Positions 1 through 12,184 of a stretch of 64,000 bases of DNA are shown one piece after another. Origin of the DNA: Nematostella vectensis (taxonomy: Eukaryota > Cnidaria > Anthozoa > Actiniaria > Edwardsiidae). The position numbers and the translations under genes are program-made. The notes beneath the pieces are model-generated. The model saw only the letters and a list, made by a program, of their open reading frames with translations, was not told the DNA's origin and ran no database searches. Where the stretch lies: contig NC_064045.1 in the NCBI RefSeq assembly GCF_932526225.1, forward strand, positions 13,200,442 through 13,264,441, given 5' to 3'. Each line of letters begins with the position of its first letter. Position 1 is the first letter of the stretch.

Positions 1-3000
1 AGTTCAAGGAAAATAAGGCAATTTCAGTGAACTCTCAAACCTCAGCCTTTACAAGGCTATAAAAGTCCATAGCAATTACAATCAGGGTGAATTCCAACAG
101 TTTGTAGAAAAACTTAGTCACAGCAGTAAACCAGTCTGATAATAGACATACTAGCAATTATTACACACATTGTTTTACCACATAATATCACAAGATAAAC
201 ACACTCTATGATGCTTCCCATTACCTCATATTGAAATCTCCAATCTTATACATTTTGTACTCTTAATTTGAAGTGAATACACTTTACATTTAAAGCTTTT
301 AGAACAGATGATCACCATCCAAGATAAATTATTCTAGAGTACTGTATGTATCATTCTAAGTACATCGTACAACTCTGTAGATCATGAGATACATACAGTA
401 GATGGCACAAATTCTTCTGAAAGACTTCTAAAGAAAATAGGTGTGTCAAAAGGCAATAACTAGTAGGGGATAAGGCAGCTCTGGGTAATGATCTCACCTC
501 TTTTAATGGTCGTGACAGGTGCGTATGCAGAAGAGCCAAAGGTTGTTTCCATGCGTGCCTGTGATAAAATAATGATTGGTTTCGAACAAACTGCTAAAGC
601 ATGATAATCAGGTAGATGTGTAAGTGGTATCTTAATTTAGTTCTTACTTAGTTCTTGCTTATTATTCATAATTTAGGCAAATTTTAAATCCGTGTCTAGT
701 TACTGTAAAAGCAATAATCTGTTTTCCCTTCCCTATAAATTTGCTTCTAGTTAATAATTTATTGAGAGCTGATTACGTTTAGTGAGAATATTAAGAATAA
801 TAGAGAATCCCTTTTTCCTCTCTGTTTTGTGTATGCTACAACAGACCGCGATAAAAATGTGTTGGAAAAGGCGTTTATTAAGATATTAAGGAAATAAATA
901 AAACAGAGAAAGAATATTAGTAAATACATGATTTAAAGATGGAAGGCTAAAAGAAACTATCAATTAAAAAAATTACAACAAAATGAAAATTGTGTTATTC
1001 TCACATGTAAAACAGAGACATTATGACAGTAAACAAGCCTTGCAGATAAACATTTAATTGAATACAGTATTTTCTTATCATAATATCATAGATAAAAAAT
1101 ATCATCAATCAACAATAAGGATGAAGTTCCAATAAAATTTGGCTAAATTGAGTAGTTATGACTCAACTGGGTGATACGTTTAATAAATCAGCATGATCCA
1201 TTAATGTTTATGTATGTTGTACTTCATTAAACAGTATAACCACTAATCTATAAAAAAATTCATAATTAGCAAGAAAAGCACTTTGACAAGGACCACATTT
1301 TGCAAAAAAATATATAATTCTTATAATACCCACGGATGAATTTATTTTAGGTTGATTGTAAAATCGGAATGTTTTAAAGTCAAAAGAAATTGAAGCGTAG
1401 GTTAGATTATTAAGGCCAACTTACTAATAGGCAATATGACAGTACCAAGATTAAAGAATTCATGTGTCAAGAAGAAAATATTTTAACACCATACTTTTGA
1501 AAAGGACATACTGTCACTACTAAAAGTATTCACCATTCATGCATACAGACATATACTCACATATGACACAGATTCAAATTAAGGCAGGAACCCAGAAAAA
1601 ATCTACAGTTTGAGCCAGGATTCAAACCGGGGCCACAGCAACATAAGGCTGACATGCTAACACAAAACACCCATGCAACCGAAAAACACAAAACATCTAT
1701 GCTTCCTAAATGAATTTTTAAGCACAGGCAAACCAGACGAAATGTTCGTGTATCAAATATTTTCTTTAATTTGTGTACCTAATATATCTGTTATAAAGCC
1801 AATTTATTGTTGTCGTTGTCATGGATTGATCTGGTTCCGTTTTAGCCGTGATTCATAACAGTTTAGGTGAATTTCCACCCACATCTCGGTTCACCTCCTC
1901 CGCACTATAGTTTATTATGAGTGGGGAGGAGGTGAACAAAGATAAGAGTGGAAAATCCCCTAAACTGTCATGAATCATGGCTAAAACGGAACCAGATCAA
2001 TCTAAGACAACAACTTCAAGAAATATTGGGTGCATAAATTAAAGATAATACTTGATACACGAACATTTGATCTGGTTTGCCGATGGTTTTAAGCATATAG
2101 TGCAAAGTTTTGCAACAGTGAACATGATCAGTATTCAGTAGATACAGACTAGGTTCCTTATTATTATATTCAAAAGTTAAACGTCCAAGCAGTTTATTTA
2201 CATCCCCGGAAACAGGTTAATACAAAGCAGTCCCTGAAGATGGTACTATGGTGAGTCATGTGACCCACGTCCTATCATCTTAGACTTCTTTGAGGAGACG
2301 AGGAAGTCACAATCCCAAATGTAGAGAGCCAGGTTTTAAAACATCAATAATTTGCTACTGAGCTATTGTTTCAATATCTGGTTGGCCACACCAGCCAGCC
2401 ACCATTACCATCATACAAAGAAAACCAGAGTGTGTGTTTTCCCATGGACTGTCCAAACCATGATATGTAAAATACACTGTATGTAGGATGCAAGCATTGA
2501 ATAGTACCACTAGTCTTGTGTGTCTCTGCCAGTTCTTTTACATCCCCAAAACACAAGTAAATGAGGTTAAACCTATGCCTTGTTTTAACACCTCTTACTT
2601 GAAGTAACAGGCAGTGCAATAAAGACCATGTTATGTCCAAAGCTTCTGCGCCCAATACTCTACTTTGAAAACAACTTAAATTAATCCTGTTCCACAAGGT
2701 ATAACGCCACACAACTTGACTCAAGTAGGTTTTGCTGCTACAGAAAATAGCTCCTAAAGCGAAATAATGCTAACATTTTCTGATATACATCTACAGTATA
2801 TCTTAACATCATAATAGATAATGATAATATACTACAGATATCCACATAAATACCATCTCTCCATCCCAATCTAATGACTTTCCACTTCCTTTGATTAAGG
2901 TTTTGTGTTATTTTTAGGTGGCAGTCATATAATTATTACATCAGTGTTTTCTACGTGATGTTTAAAACTAGAAGCTGTTTTATTTTTTAATAAATTTCAA

Positions 3001-3990
3001 ACAACTTTGACCTCCTTTAGTCTATTCAATTAGCTGTCAAAATTCATAAACAACAAAGCATTTAAAATTATTTCACATTCTCTTTTAGCATGGCCTCTCG
3101 CTATTTGATATGGTAGCTGTAGTTCTGATCCCTGGATTGACAAAAAGTTAAAGCAAAACCCTTCAAAAAGTACCATTTAGACGATAACCCGATTGAGCAT
3201 TCGATCTCTACGCAAGCATCTGTTCATTTCTAACCACCGCAAACCTATACAGAAAGTAAGAGAGCCGAAATGCCTGATGATAAATAGGTTCCGATACATA
3301 TTCCGAGCTTTTTTTTAAACTAACATGGAATAAAAAGTGTAAAAAAGGAGGATACATACATCCAAAGCGTTGGACTTTTGTCTACTGGCGAGAGCTGATA
3401 AAGAAAATACCAACCTTCGAGTTGATCGTTTCGAAAGATCTTGAGCGGCTTGCTTCCATTGAATTGTGAATAACCCCAGACATTCTGCTTTTTAACCTTA
3501 TTCTATCCACTTTGTTGGTCTCCCTTCCTGACAAATCATTCCTCTACGCCCTTCCTCATGTTTATGTTCAAGATGAAGGTGGCGAATTTGAAGTGATTTT
3601 CTGTGGTTTTCGACGAGTTGTTTTTTTCATACACCTCCATTTGCATCACGCACTCTGTCCCAGGCTTTCTCATCATTATTCAAGAGAAATAATGTTTTGG
3701 GAAAATGAGAAAATCACAGGTAGAATCGCCCCATGCACATCGCGGGGGCTCAGTTTATCTTCTCTGATTTGTATGAGTTGATGAGATAAGCCATCAAAAG
3801 CTCGACAGGGATTGAATCTTTTGGATTGCTTATGTATGTAGTTTTCACCTCTTGGGATGTTAGGAAAAATGGCCACCTAAATGCGAGTGCTTGACAAATC
3901 AAATAGTGAAATCATTATTTCAATTATGTTGTTCTTAGATTTCCTAATAAAAAGGCTAAGAAAACGTGAGACAAAAATAAATATTTGTCG
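1..3990. other. No gene recognised; AT-rich non-coding stretch
   Basis: Short open frames occur here, the longest being 117 codons on the minus strand at 2371-2724 and 89 codons on the plus strand at 3512-3781. None shows a recognisable motif or a convincing pair of splice sites. The 2371-2724 frame could be part of an exon or of a 3' untranslated region of a minus-strand gene, but I cannot support that. The only clear structure is the inverted-repeat element at 1718-2092. Confidence 0.5.
1718..2092. mobile_element. Foldback (MITE-like) element between TTAA sites
   Basis: The two halves are long imperfect inverted repeats. The left arm (about 1722-1905) reads outward to inward through GGCAAACCAGA, TGTTCGTGTATCAA and GATCTGGTTCCGTTTTAGCC. 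The right arm (about 1915-2088) is the reverse complement of the same blocks. TTAA lies directly outside both ends, at 1718-1721 and 2089-2092, which fits the target duplication of piggyBac-type transposons. No protein is encoded, so it is a non-autonomous element. Confidence 0.75.
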
Positions 3991-3998
3991 TTTGTAGC

Positions 3999-4004
3999 TT
4001 TATT
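3999..4004 (-). terminator. Polyadenylation signal of OXLD1
   Basis: AATAAA on the minus strand lies 88 bases after the OXLD1 stop codon, a usual distance for a short 3' untranslated region. Confidence 0.55.
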
Positions 4005-4091
4005 GACCAATGTGTGATTTCATATAAATAATAGTGTCTTAAAAGTTTATTTACAAGGTTATAAAATAAACCTGGGAATTTTCATAACATA

Positions 4092-4998
4092 TTATTTGAT
4101 TCCCAATTCGAGCTTAACAAAAGTTCTCACTGATTCATCTGGTATTTCCTGCAGAATGTCTTTGACCTTGACTGTGTTCTCTTTGCCCTTGGCTTTGTTC
4201 TCTTTGTAATATTGCAGAATATCGTCAACATACTGCAGCCATACACAATTTTGACAACCACTCATACAACACAAGCCGGCCGGAGGAGGGGAGGGGGGAG
4301 GCTGTTCTTTAGAAGAAGTGGGGACGGAGGCCTGTGTATTTAAGGGTGGGGAGGGTTCTACTCCTTGGGGGGAGGTGGTAAGAGGATCCTCATTTTGGGA
4401 ATTGGGTGGGGTTTGTTCGTGACCAGATCTTCCTAGGACAGCAGCAGTGTACAATCTCCCTGAAGAGAAAAAAAAAGATCATTTAAATTTAAAAGGCTGG
4501 TTCTCACTTGGACTTAAGCGCAAACGCAGTGCATGTGATTTCACGATTCTCACTGGAATGCAAGCGCCAAAGGAAGCGCAAGAGAACAAAACTGCTTGAT
4601 TTCCTTGTGCTTGTGTTTGACTAATTCTCACTTGTGTTGCGCTTCCGTTTGCGCCTTCGCTTGCGTCCTAGTGAGAACCAACCTTTAAAGACGGCTGGTT
4701 CATTGAGCTTTTTGACATTGAAGCCTTTTGTAGATTTGGGCTACCTGTGGTTTTACATTAATTTTTATTTTTACCTAATTGTTGGAAACCCGGCATTACT
4801 TCATCACGGCCAAGATACCTGTTGGTACTTGATGTCAATATCTGTTAAAGGTGTAAATAAGAATAAGTCATTGCATTTTACAACAATTTAGGATAACATA
4901 AGCTAATTAAACAGTGAGACAACAAACCGAAGCCTTAAAAAACTCAAACCTACCTTACAGCAGCGCAGAGATTTTCTTAAATACATATGCACCGACAT
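4092..4998 (-). CDS. OXLD1: OXLD1, oxidoreductase-like domain protein (mitochondrial)
   Basis: Two exons: 4959-4998 and 4092-4459, phase 1, joining to 135 residues. The start at 4998 is chosen because the 40-base exon, with donor GTAAGG and acceptor TTCTCTTCAG, joins in frame to the second exon and gives an arginine-rich N-terminus suited to mitochondrial import. A proline-rich middle (about residues 25-70) leads to the family core CCMSGCQNCVWLQYVDDIL, with four cysteines, and a helical tail ending in VRTFVKLELGIK. The human protein has the same order: proline-rich stretch, CCGSGCPNCVW-type core, and a C-terminal helix. The biochemical activity of this family is poorly known. The gene is divergent from CCDC137, 232 bases between start codons. 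The intron holds a 194-bp foldback element. Confidence 0.88.
4493..4686. mobile_element. Foldback MITE inside the OXLD1 intron
   Basis: The ends are inverted repeats: GGCTGGTTCTCACTTGGAC on the left and the reverse complement of GTCCTAGTGAGAACCAACC on the right. They are flanked by TTAAA/TTTAAA on both sides. The inside is rich in inverted GCGCAAACG / CGTTTGCGC blocks. No protein is encoded. Confidence 0.7.
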
Positions 4999-5230
4999 TA
5001 GCCCAATAAATTGTCAGCTTTTAACCCGAACAATGCCAAAAAGTGCTAAATTTCTTCTACTTCGCAAGCCGGCCATTTTTGTTACTGGTAACACATTGAC
5101 GGGCTCCCTGTGATGACCAGGCTTATTATTCCTTCTCCGCCGTACAGCAACGCCTGGCTGTTTTCGTAATTCAGTAGCATTCTCGTTTTGGTTGTACAGT
5201 GGACGATTTGAGTTCAAATATTTGAAAAAT
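4999..5230. promoter_or_regulatory. Shared bidirectional promoter of OXLD1 and CCDC137
   Basis: Only 232 bases separate the OXLD1 start codon (minus) from the CCDC137 start codon (plus), so both transcripts must start inside or next to this stretch. It is more GC-rich than its surroundings, with CpG-containing blocks around 5068-5160. I see no TATA box placed clearly for either gene. This is inferred from gene order, not from a recognised factor site. Confidence 0.6.
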
Positions 5231-8200
5231 ATGGGGCGAATAAGTAGGCACAAGAAAATTAAATCATGCGATCCATTTCACAAGGGACCAAATAAGATAA
5301 CTAATGAAAAAATAAGGTAAGGCACTCAGTGTTATAAATATGAAATTGCTATATAAATGAAATCCTTTATTGGACATGTGTGGGATAACCTACCTTGTGT
5401 ATTGATAAACCAAATAATCATCATAAAATGCTAATCAACAACACTACTAAACGACGTTTGTCTTTAATCTAGTAAAATAATAAGAATCTACTAACATGCT
5501 GTATTGCTCAAAGCACAAGGTTAAAGTATGATAAATTATTTTTCCTCAGCAAAAAGAGTGTGTTGGCTGAAAAGAAAATGTTAAAAGACGAACAGGGTAT
5601 TCCTCGTGGTATGAGAGATCTTATTTCACGTGCTAAAGTGCTGGCATCCAAGAAAAAGAAGAAGAAAAAGGAGGGAAAACAGGCTCTGACTATTGGTGGG
5701 TGTATCACTGATACTAACATATAGGGGATATTATTGGCAAAGTAAGAAATCCCCAAATTTGTGACTAAGGTTGGTTTTAATAGTTTAAATATGATGTCAG
5801 AATAACAGTATCCAGCATGTACAAGGGGGCCATAACTGTTTTCAAACAAATTGCATAAATTACATTAAATTATCACAACTTCATAAAAAATAAAACAAAC
5901 TAAGGCATTATGATTAATTCATATTGGTAACAGATTTTGTTCAAAATCACATGCCTTACCTACCAACCTCAAACCTTGTCTATAACATTGTTCCTAAGAG
6001 TCTTCCAAATGGTGGTAGGACCTTCATATATCAGAAATTTCATAATGTATTTTGTTTTTGTTACCTGCAGAGCAGAAGAAAAAAGCAGTTCTTAAATCCA
6101 AGTTTCAAAGAAAGGTTGGCGAAGGAAAGAGAGAGTTTTTTAATAGAATTGATCATGAGGCAGCTATGGCAGTAGCAGAATCAATGAAGACAAATAGAAA
6201 AATGAGTGACAGGAGAAAAAAGTGAGTAAATGGTCAACCAACTATATAGGGCCTCCTTACAAGTAAAGCCTTTGTCTCTCCCATACTTGAATATTTCCCA
6301 ATTCTATCATTCCAACCGTGCTAGTTGTCTAGATTTCACAATAAGAGGTATATGATCATGATCTTTATATTCCTTAGTCTCTTATTGATAGATGTAAAAA
6401 TAGCTACACTATCAACGATCTAAAAAAAACATGAACATAAAATATTCACTGAAGATGGTATCACCATGGCCATAATCTTCAGTTTTTAATATTGTGCCTC
6501 TTAAATCATAGGCTCCCCAGGATCATTGGGCAAACTGAAGTCTGAACAGTGCTGTAGCAGGCCTAGAAATATTAAGGGGAGAGATACAGAAACATTTCCT
6601 TATAATATAGAACAGTAGATAGGTGAAAATAAAATTGTCTAAAACAACATCCAAAAAAACTGCAGTGGTTTATTTAGGTACAGTACTAAATAGAGACATT
6701 TTTCAAATAGGATGTTTTTTATTTCATTCCTAGCCCCCCTTTTGGGAGCACTCCACCGCCCCTTATATACAGCAACTTATTAATCAGGCCCGCAGCACCC
6801 TTACACTGTGACTACCTCTCGTAGCTACATGCCTGTTTATTAAAACTACAGTATGATGAAACAATTTTAGATATTGCTTTCTGTTTGCAGCCATTTGAAG
6901 CAGAGAAGAAAAAAGATGAAACAGAAAAGGTTACAGAAAATGTCTGCAGATGAGCTGGATTTTTCCAAGTTCAAAGGTAAATTGTTAAAGAATTTTGATC
7001 AGCTACCCATCCTTTACTAATTATATTTCAAAACAATTTCCAAATTACTAGTGGTATGATTTTATTGAGAAATTCTATGAAATATTATTTTAGATGAAAC
7101 AAAGTTTGGGGAAGTTGTGCAAGAACCACCGTCACTGACAGCCAAACCCAGAAAAGCGAAACAAGAAAATCAAGTAAGCAGTAGCTCTTTTTACTATTCT
7201 CTCTGTGTACACAATTTAAATTTAGCATTGGAAATGGTAATTTCTCTTGCGTCAGTATGGCAGAGGTCTCACCTTCTCCACCCCCCTCCATTGGTGGCAA
7301 TTTAACCCTCTTGTCTTGACCACATGTCAACTGTCAGACAGTTGCATTTCTCATCCAATACCTTGACTTATGTGACTAGGATAGAAGGTATGTAGCCCCT
7401 GGTGGCAATTTAACCCTCTTGTCTTGACCACATATCTACTGTCAGACAGTTGCATTTCTCATCCAATACCTTGACTTATTTGACTAGGATAGAAGGTATG
7501 TAGCCCCTGGTGGCAATTTAACCCTCTTGTCTTGACCACATATCTACTGTCAGACAGTTGCATTTCTCATCCAATACCTTGACTTATTTGACTAGGATAG
7601 AAGGTATGTAGCCCCTGGTGGCAATTTAACCCTCTTGTCTTGACCACATATCTACTGTCAGACAGTTGCATTTCTCATCCAATACCTTGACTATGTGACC
7701 AGGATAGAAGGTATGTAGCCCCTGGTGGCAATTTAACCCTCTTGTCTTGACCACATGTCAACTGTCAGACAGTTGCATTTCTCATCAAATACCTTGACTC
7801 ATGTGACCAGGATAGAAGGTATGTAGCCCCTGGTGGCAATTTAACCCTCTTGTCTTGACCACATGTCAACTGTCAGACAGTTGCATTTCTCATCATATAC
7901 CTTGACTCATGTGACTAGGATAGAAGGTATGTAGCCCCTGGTGGCAATTTAACCCTCTTGTCTTGACCACATATCTACTGTCAGACAGTTGCATTTCTCA
8001 TCATATACCTTGACTCATGTGACTAGGATAGAAGGTATGTAGCCCCTGGTGGCAATTTAACCCTCTTGTCTTGACCACATGTCAACTGTCAGACAGTTGC
8101 ATTTCTCATCAAATACCTTGACTCATGTGACCAGGATAGAAGGTATGTAGCCCCTGGTGGCAATTTAACCTTCTTGTCTTGACCACATGTCAACTGTCAG

Positions 8201-9399
8201 ACAGTTGCATTTCTCATCAAATACCTTGACTCATGTGACTAGGATAGAAGGTATGCAGCCCCTGGTGGCAATTTAACCCTCTTGTCTTGACCACATGTCA
8301 ACTGTCAGACAGTTGTATTTCTCATCAAATACCTTGACTCATGTGACTAGGATAGAAGGTATGTAGCCCCTGGTGGCAATTTAACCCTCTTGTCTTGACC
8401 ACATGTCAACTGTCAGACAGTTGTATTTCTCATCAAATACCTTGACTCATGTGACTAGGATAGAAGGTATGCAGCCCCTGGTGGCAAATTTAACCCTCTT
8501 GTCTTGACCACATGTCAACTGTCAGACAGTTGTATTTCTCATCAAATACCTTGACTCATGTGACTAGGATAAAAGGTATGTAGCCCCTGGTGGCAATTTA
8601 ACCCTCTTGTCTTGACCACATGTCAACTGTCAGACAGTTGTATTTCTCATCAAATACCTTGACTCATGTGACTAGGATAGAAGGTATGCAGCCTCTGGTA
8701 TGCAGCAAAGATATGCCACCAACAGGCACCGTGGAGGAGGAGGGGCTGGGGGACCATGGCCCTGCCACTTTTTGCGACAGAAACAAGTCAAATAGTACAT
8801 AAGGGTTATTTGCCGGGTGGGAGGTCCGAATCGTGAAATACTATGACCGAGGTCTTGAAAATACTGACCTTATTTTTTTTTCAGCGCCAGCGAAAACATA
8901 CTTTGAGCCAGCAGCGCGCGCAAAATATCGATTCTCGGACCTGGCAGATATAGGAATCTCTGGACTGCTCTATTAGCCAATCAGAATGCAGGATTCGTTA
9001 CCGTGACCGCTAAAAAAATAATATGATTTATTCCTTTTTCGTTTTTCAATTTGATATTTTTTTTCAATTTTCAATCCAATTTTCAACATGCTCTGTGGTC
9101 CGACCTAGGATTAATCCCTTTTTTTCTATTTGCATTTAGAATTTGTGTATTACTTTTTCAGTGAAATCATGTGTTGTTTTTGTTTATCACAGGGTACAAA
9201 AGGTTTGTTGCTTAATAAGATGCTCACAAATACATCCAAGGAAAGTGATTCTCCTGCCATTAAAAGAGAGATTTCAAATACCGAGCTTCCAAAAGCAAAA
9301 CGGAGAAAACACATGAGTCCTGCAGAAAAAGCAATGATGGACAAAGAAAGAGAAAAAGCAATATCAGCATACAGAATATCTAAAATGAAAAAAACATGA
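5231..9399 (+). CDS. CCDC137: CCDC137 homologue, basic nuclear coiled-coil protein
   Basis: Six exons: 5231-5316, 5550-5695, 6071-6221, 6891-6976, 7094-7173 and 9193-9399. All are GT-AG with matching phases and give 251 residues. It starts MGRISRHKKIKSCDPFHKGP. Further family blocks are DEQGIPRGMRDLI (human DEQEIPFRLREIM), SKFQRKVGEGKREFFNRI (human PKFKQKKGESDGAYIHRM), KFGEVVQEPPSLTAKP (human KFGEVVLQPPELTARP), and the C-terminal DKEREKAISAYRISKMKK (human EERERAVQAYRALKQR). The protein is lysine- and arginine-rich throughout, as expected for a nucleolar or chromosome-associated protein. Family members have no known enzymatic motif and I see none. AATAAA follows at 9455. Human sequence is compared from memory. 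Confidence 0.9.
7293..8697 (+). repeat. 108-bp minisatellite, about 13 copies, in CCDC137 intron 5
   Basis: The unit starts GGTGGCAATTTAACCCTCTT and recurs every 108 bases (7293, 7401, 7509, 7617 and so on; one unit is 107). Copies differ by few substitutions, for example CATCCAATACC versus CATCAAATACC. Most units contain the 17-base palindrome CAACTGTCAGACAGTTG; some have a shortened form starting CTACTG. The array lies wholly in an intron. Confidence 0.95.
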
Positions 9400-9454
9400 A
9401 CTATTCTCAGGCCTTGAACAAATGCAGATCTTTTATGTACCAAGTACAACTGAT

Positions 9455-9460
9455 AATAAA
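9455..9460 (+). terminator. Polyadenylation signal of CCDC137
   Basis: AATAAA lies 56 bases after the CCDC137 stop codon at 9397-9399. Confidence 0.6.
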
Positions 9461-9480
9461 GCAATTCTCTTGGTTGATTT

Positions 9481-10919
9481 CAGAGGCGTAGCAGGCCTTG
9501 AAATATTGGGGGGGGGGATGGAAAAGAAACATTAAGGAAATATCGCCACTCCCCTACTGGTCATTTACTATGCTTTTTACAAAATATTCAGGGGCGCATG
9601 TGCACCCAGTGCCCCTTCTCCTGCTACTGCCCTGCATTTGCAATGGTACTTAAAAGAATGGCTTTTGTACAAGGTCTTAGTACTGTTCTTTTGATCTCAT
9701 TCTGTTATCCAGATCCAGTGGCTATATCTTTGTTCAGATCTTTGGATTCTACTGTCAATGGATTAACAACAAATACAGTAAATCTTGTATAAACAGACAT
9801 GATGGATTTCTAAGTCCAAGGTTCCTTCTTATAATCCCTATTTAAATTATCTTGCATATAACAGACTGTAAACAGGATTTTTCCATACACATTTTTACAA
9901 AAAAATCATCAATGCAAACAGATACAAAGTTGATTGGCAAATGCAGTTCTACGGCCAAAAAGCACTGTGGGTCTCGTTAAATTCTTACAAAATGCAGGTT
10001 GACTACAACAATTCTAAAGTTTATAGTATCTGATATATCAGTAATTAGATAAAATTTCTGTTTCTATCTTGTGATTATTATCTGATTATCAAGGCACATC
10101 ATCATATCTAGGGGAATAAGATTTTTTATAATTAATATCAGAAATTAGATTTTTTAAGCTTTGGGATAACATCGACTAACCTGTGACAAAATATACCAGA
10201 TACATATCCCATATTAGACATGATGTCTAATTAAGTAAATTGGCTACATGAATTATGTAAGATATCACGTCTTATTGAAAAAAAAAAAAGGTCAATCATA
10301 CAATAATCGATTAAAGGTCACCATGTATGGCCCTGGTTATCCATGATGCATCACAGGCATACATAGCTGTCAACTCTTCCGCATTAGGTGGGAGATTTTG
10401 AACCTTTCCTCAAGCCTAATTTTCTTGAAAATATCCATACATTAACTGTATTCTCCTGCATTAGCTATCTTGGTACTTCTGATACATTCACTGTATTTTC
10501 TCAAGATTTTTCCTAAAGCAAGGTTTACAGCTTTGCACAGGTAATAATACATTGGTTTTCATAGTGAGACCAAATAATGTGAAGAATCATATGTCAACTA
10601 GTCACTTTGCATTGCAAGAAGTGGAATGTTCATTAAAAGTTTAATTTTTGATAAAGTTCTCTAATAAAACAGCACTGAAAGCACCAGGCTTCAAAACAAC
10701 AGGGATAAAATGCCTATTTTGCTAGCTAATGATAAATCATCAACATGCAGTCCAAGAGACATTCTATCTTTGAAATTGATGTTAGCAATACAAAGAGCTG
10801 ATGACATCATGAGCTGATGTCACTTCATTAGGAAAACAGTTTTCTAGGTTACAAAGTTTTTGGTTTGAATAAGGACTGTACAGTATGTATATGCATGAGA
10901 AATTCTGTTATACTTTTCT
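9481..10919. other. No gene recognised between CCDC137 and the 34-bp array
   Basis: I see no exon with supporting motif or splice sites on either strand. The missing 3' end of the minus-strand MYND gene should lie somewhere between here and 12,184, but I could not identify it. Around 9485-9530 a GGCGTAGCAGGCC block and a run of G resemble ends of a degraded hAT-like element. Confidence 0.4.
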
Positions 10920-11545
10920 CTGTCATCCCTTTGCAGTATACACCTTATTTCTTCTGTCATCCCTTTGCAGTATACACCTTATTTCTCTGCCTTCCCTTTG
11001 CAGTATACACCTTATTTCTTCTGTCATCCCTTTGCAGTATACACCTTATTTCTTCTGTCATCCCTTTGCAGTATACACCTTATTTCTTCTGTCATTCCTT
11101 TGCAGTATACACCTTATTTCTTCTGTCATCCCTTTGCAGTATACACCTTATTTCTTCTGTCATCCATTTGCAGTACATGCTTTATTTCTTCTGTCATCCC
11201 TTTGCAGTATACACCTTACTTCTTCTGTCATCCCTTTGCAGTATACACCTTACTTCTTCTGTCATCCCTTTGCAGTATACACCTTATTTCTTCTGTCATC
11301 CCTTTGCAGTATACACCTTATTTCTTCTGTTATTCCTTTGCAGTATACACCTTATTTCTTCTGTCATCCCTTTGCAGTATACACCTTATTTCTTCTGTCA
11401 TCCATTTGCAGTACATGCCTTATTTCTTCTGTCATCCCTTTGCAGTATATGCCTTATTTCTTCTGTCTTCCCTTTGCAATATACACCTTATTTCTTCAGT
11501 CTACCCTTTGCAATGCATGCCTTATTTCTTCTGTCTACCCTTGGC
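10920..11545 (+). repeat. 34-bp tandem repeat array, about 18 copies
   Basis: The unit contains CCCTTTGCAGTATACACC followed by TTATTTCTTCTGTCAT and recurs every 34 bases with a few 33-base units. Copies degrade toward the right end (CAGTACATGCC, CAATGCATGCC). The array is open in all three plus-strand frames only because the unit has no stop codon, so the three long reading frames here are artefacts. Confidence 0.93.
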
Positions 11546-12184
11546 AGTGCATACCTTTTTGTGATACTTCCAATCCTCTCTCTGGCAATCTCTGTTAACA
11601 AGATAAAAAATAGTTAACAAAGCTATAGAATCTTTAAGATTATTTAAATTAAATCCGTAGAGGCAGAGGGGAGCAGTTATCTTTTCAGTATATTTTTAAA
11701 AATCCTGTTGCTATGTACATAGCCCTCTATCAGGTGTCAAAGTTTTCCTTATATTGAGGTTGAACATTCAAAAAAATAAGAGTGGGTCAAGGTAGCCTTC
11801 ACTCTGCAGAGAAAAAAGAGGAGACCTTAATAATTCTACTAAACTATCCTAAAATGGGTAGGGAAATCATTTGACAGGCTCACAGCCAGGGGGCTACCCC
11901 ACTCAACTGGAAAGTCTGCTCTTATGAAGGAAAATTGAGTACCTCTTAGAGCAAGGATGAGCTACCTAAGAGAAAATGGTGTGCTTAATTAGTAAACAAC
12001 ATACTAACATATGGGCCTGTTTGATAAAGGCACGACCTAAGGCAGGCTTAATGTAGACATTGCATATACAAAGGGTCAAAGAGCTGAAGATGCAATGACA
12101 AAGAAAAAACATCAACCATCGAATCATGCATAACCAGGCATAAACCATGTAAACTGTTGACGCCAAAATGTACCCCTCTCTTAC

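Noticed and set aside
1556-1670. tRNA-like B box on the minus strand (GGTTTGAATCCTGG)
   Set aside because: One box-like match without a convincing A box or cloverleaf. A SINE relic is possible but cannot be supported.
10865-11617. Three long overlapping plus-strand reading frames (199-250 codons)
   Set aside because: All are translations of the 34-bp tandem repeat, whose unit lacks stops in every frame. No splice or start context supports a gene.
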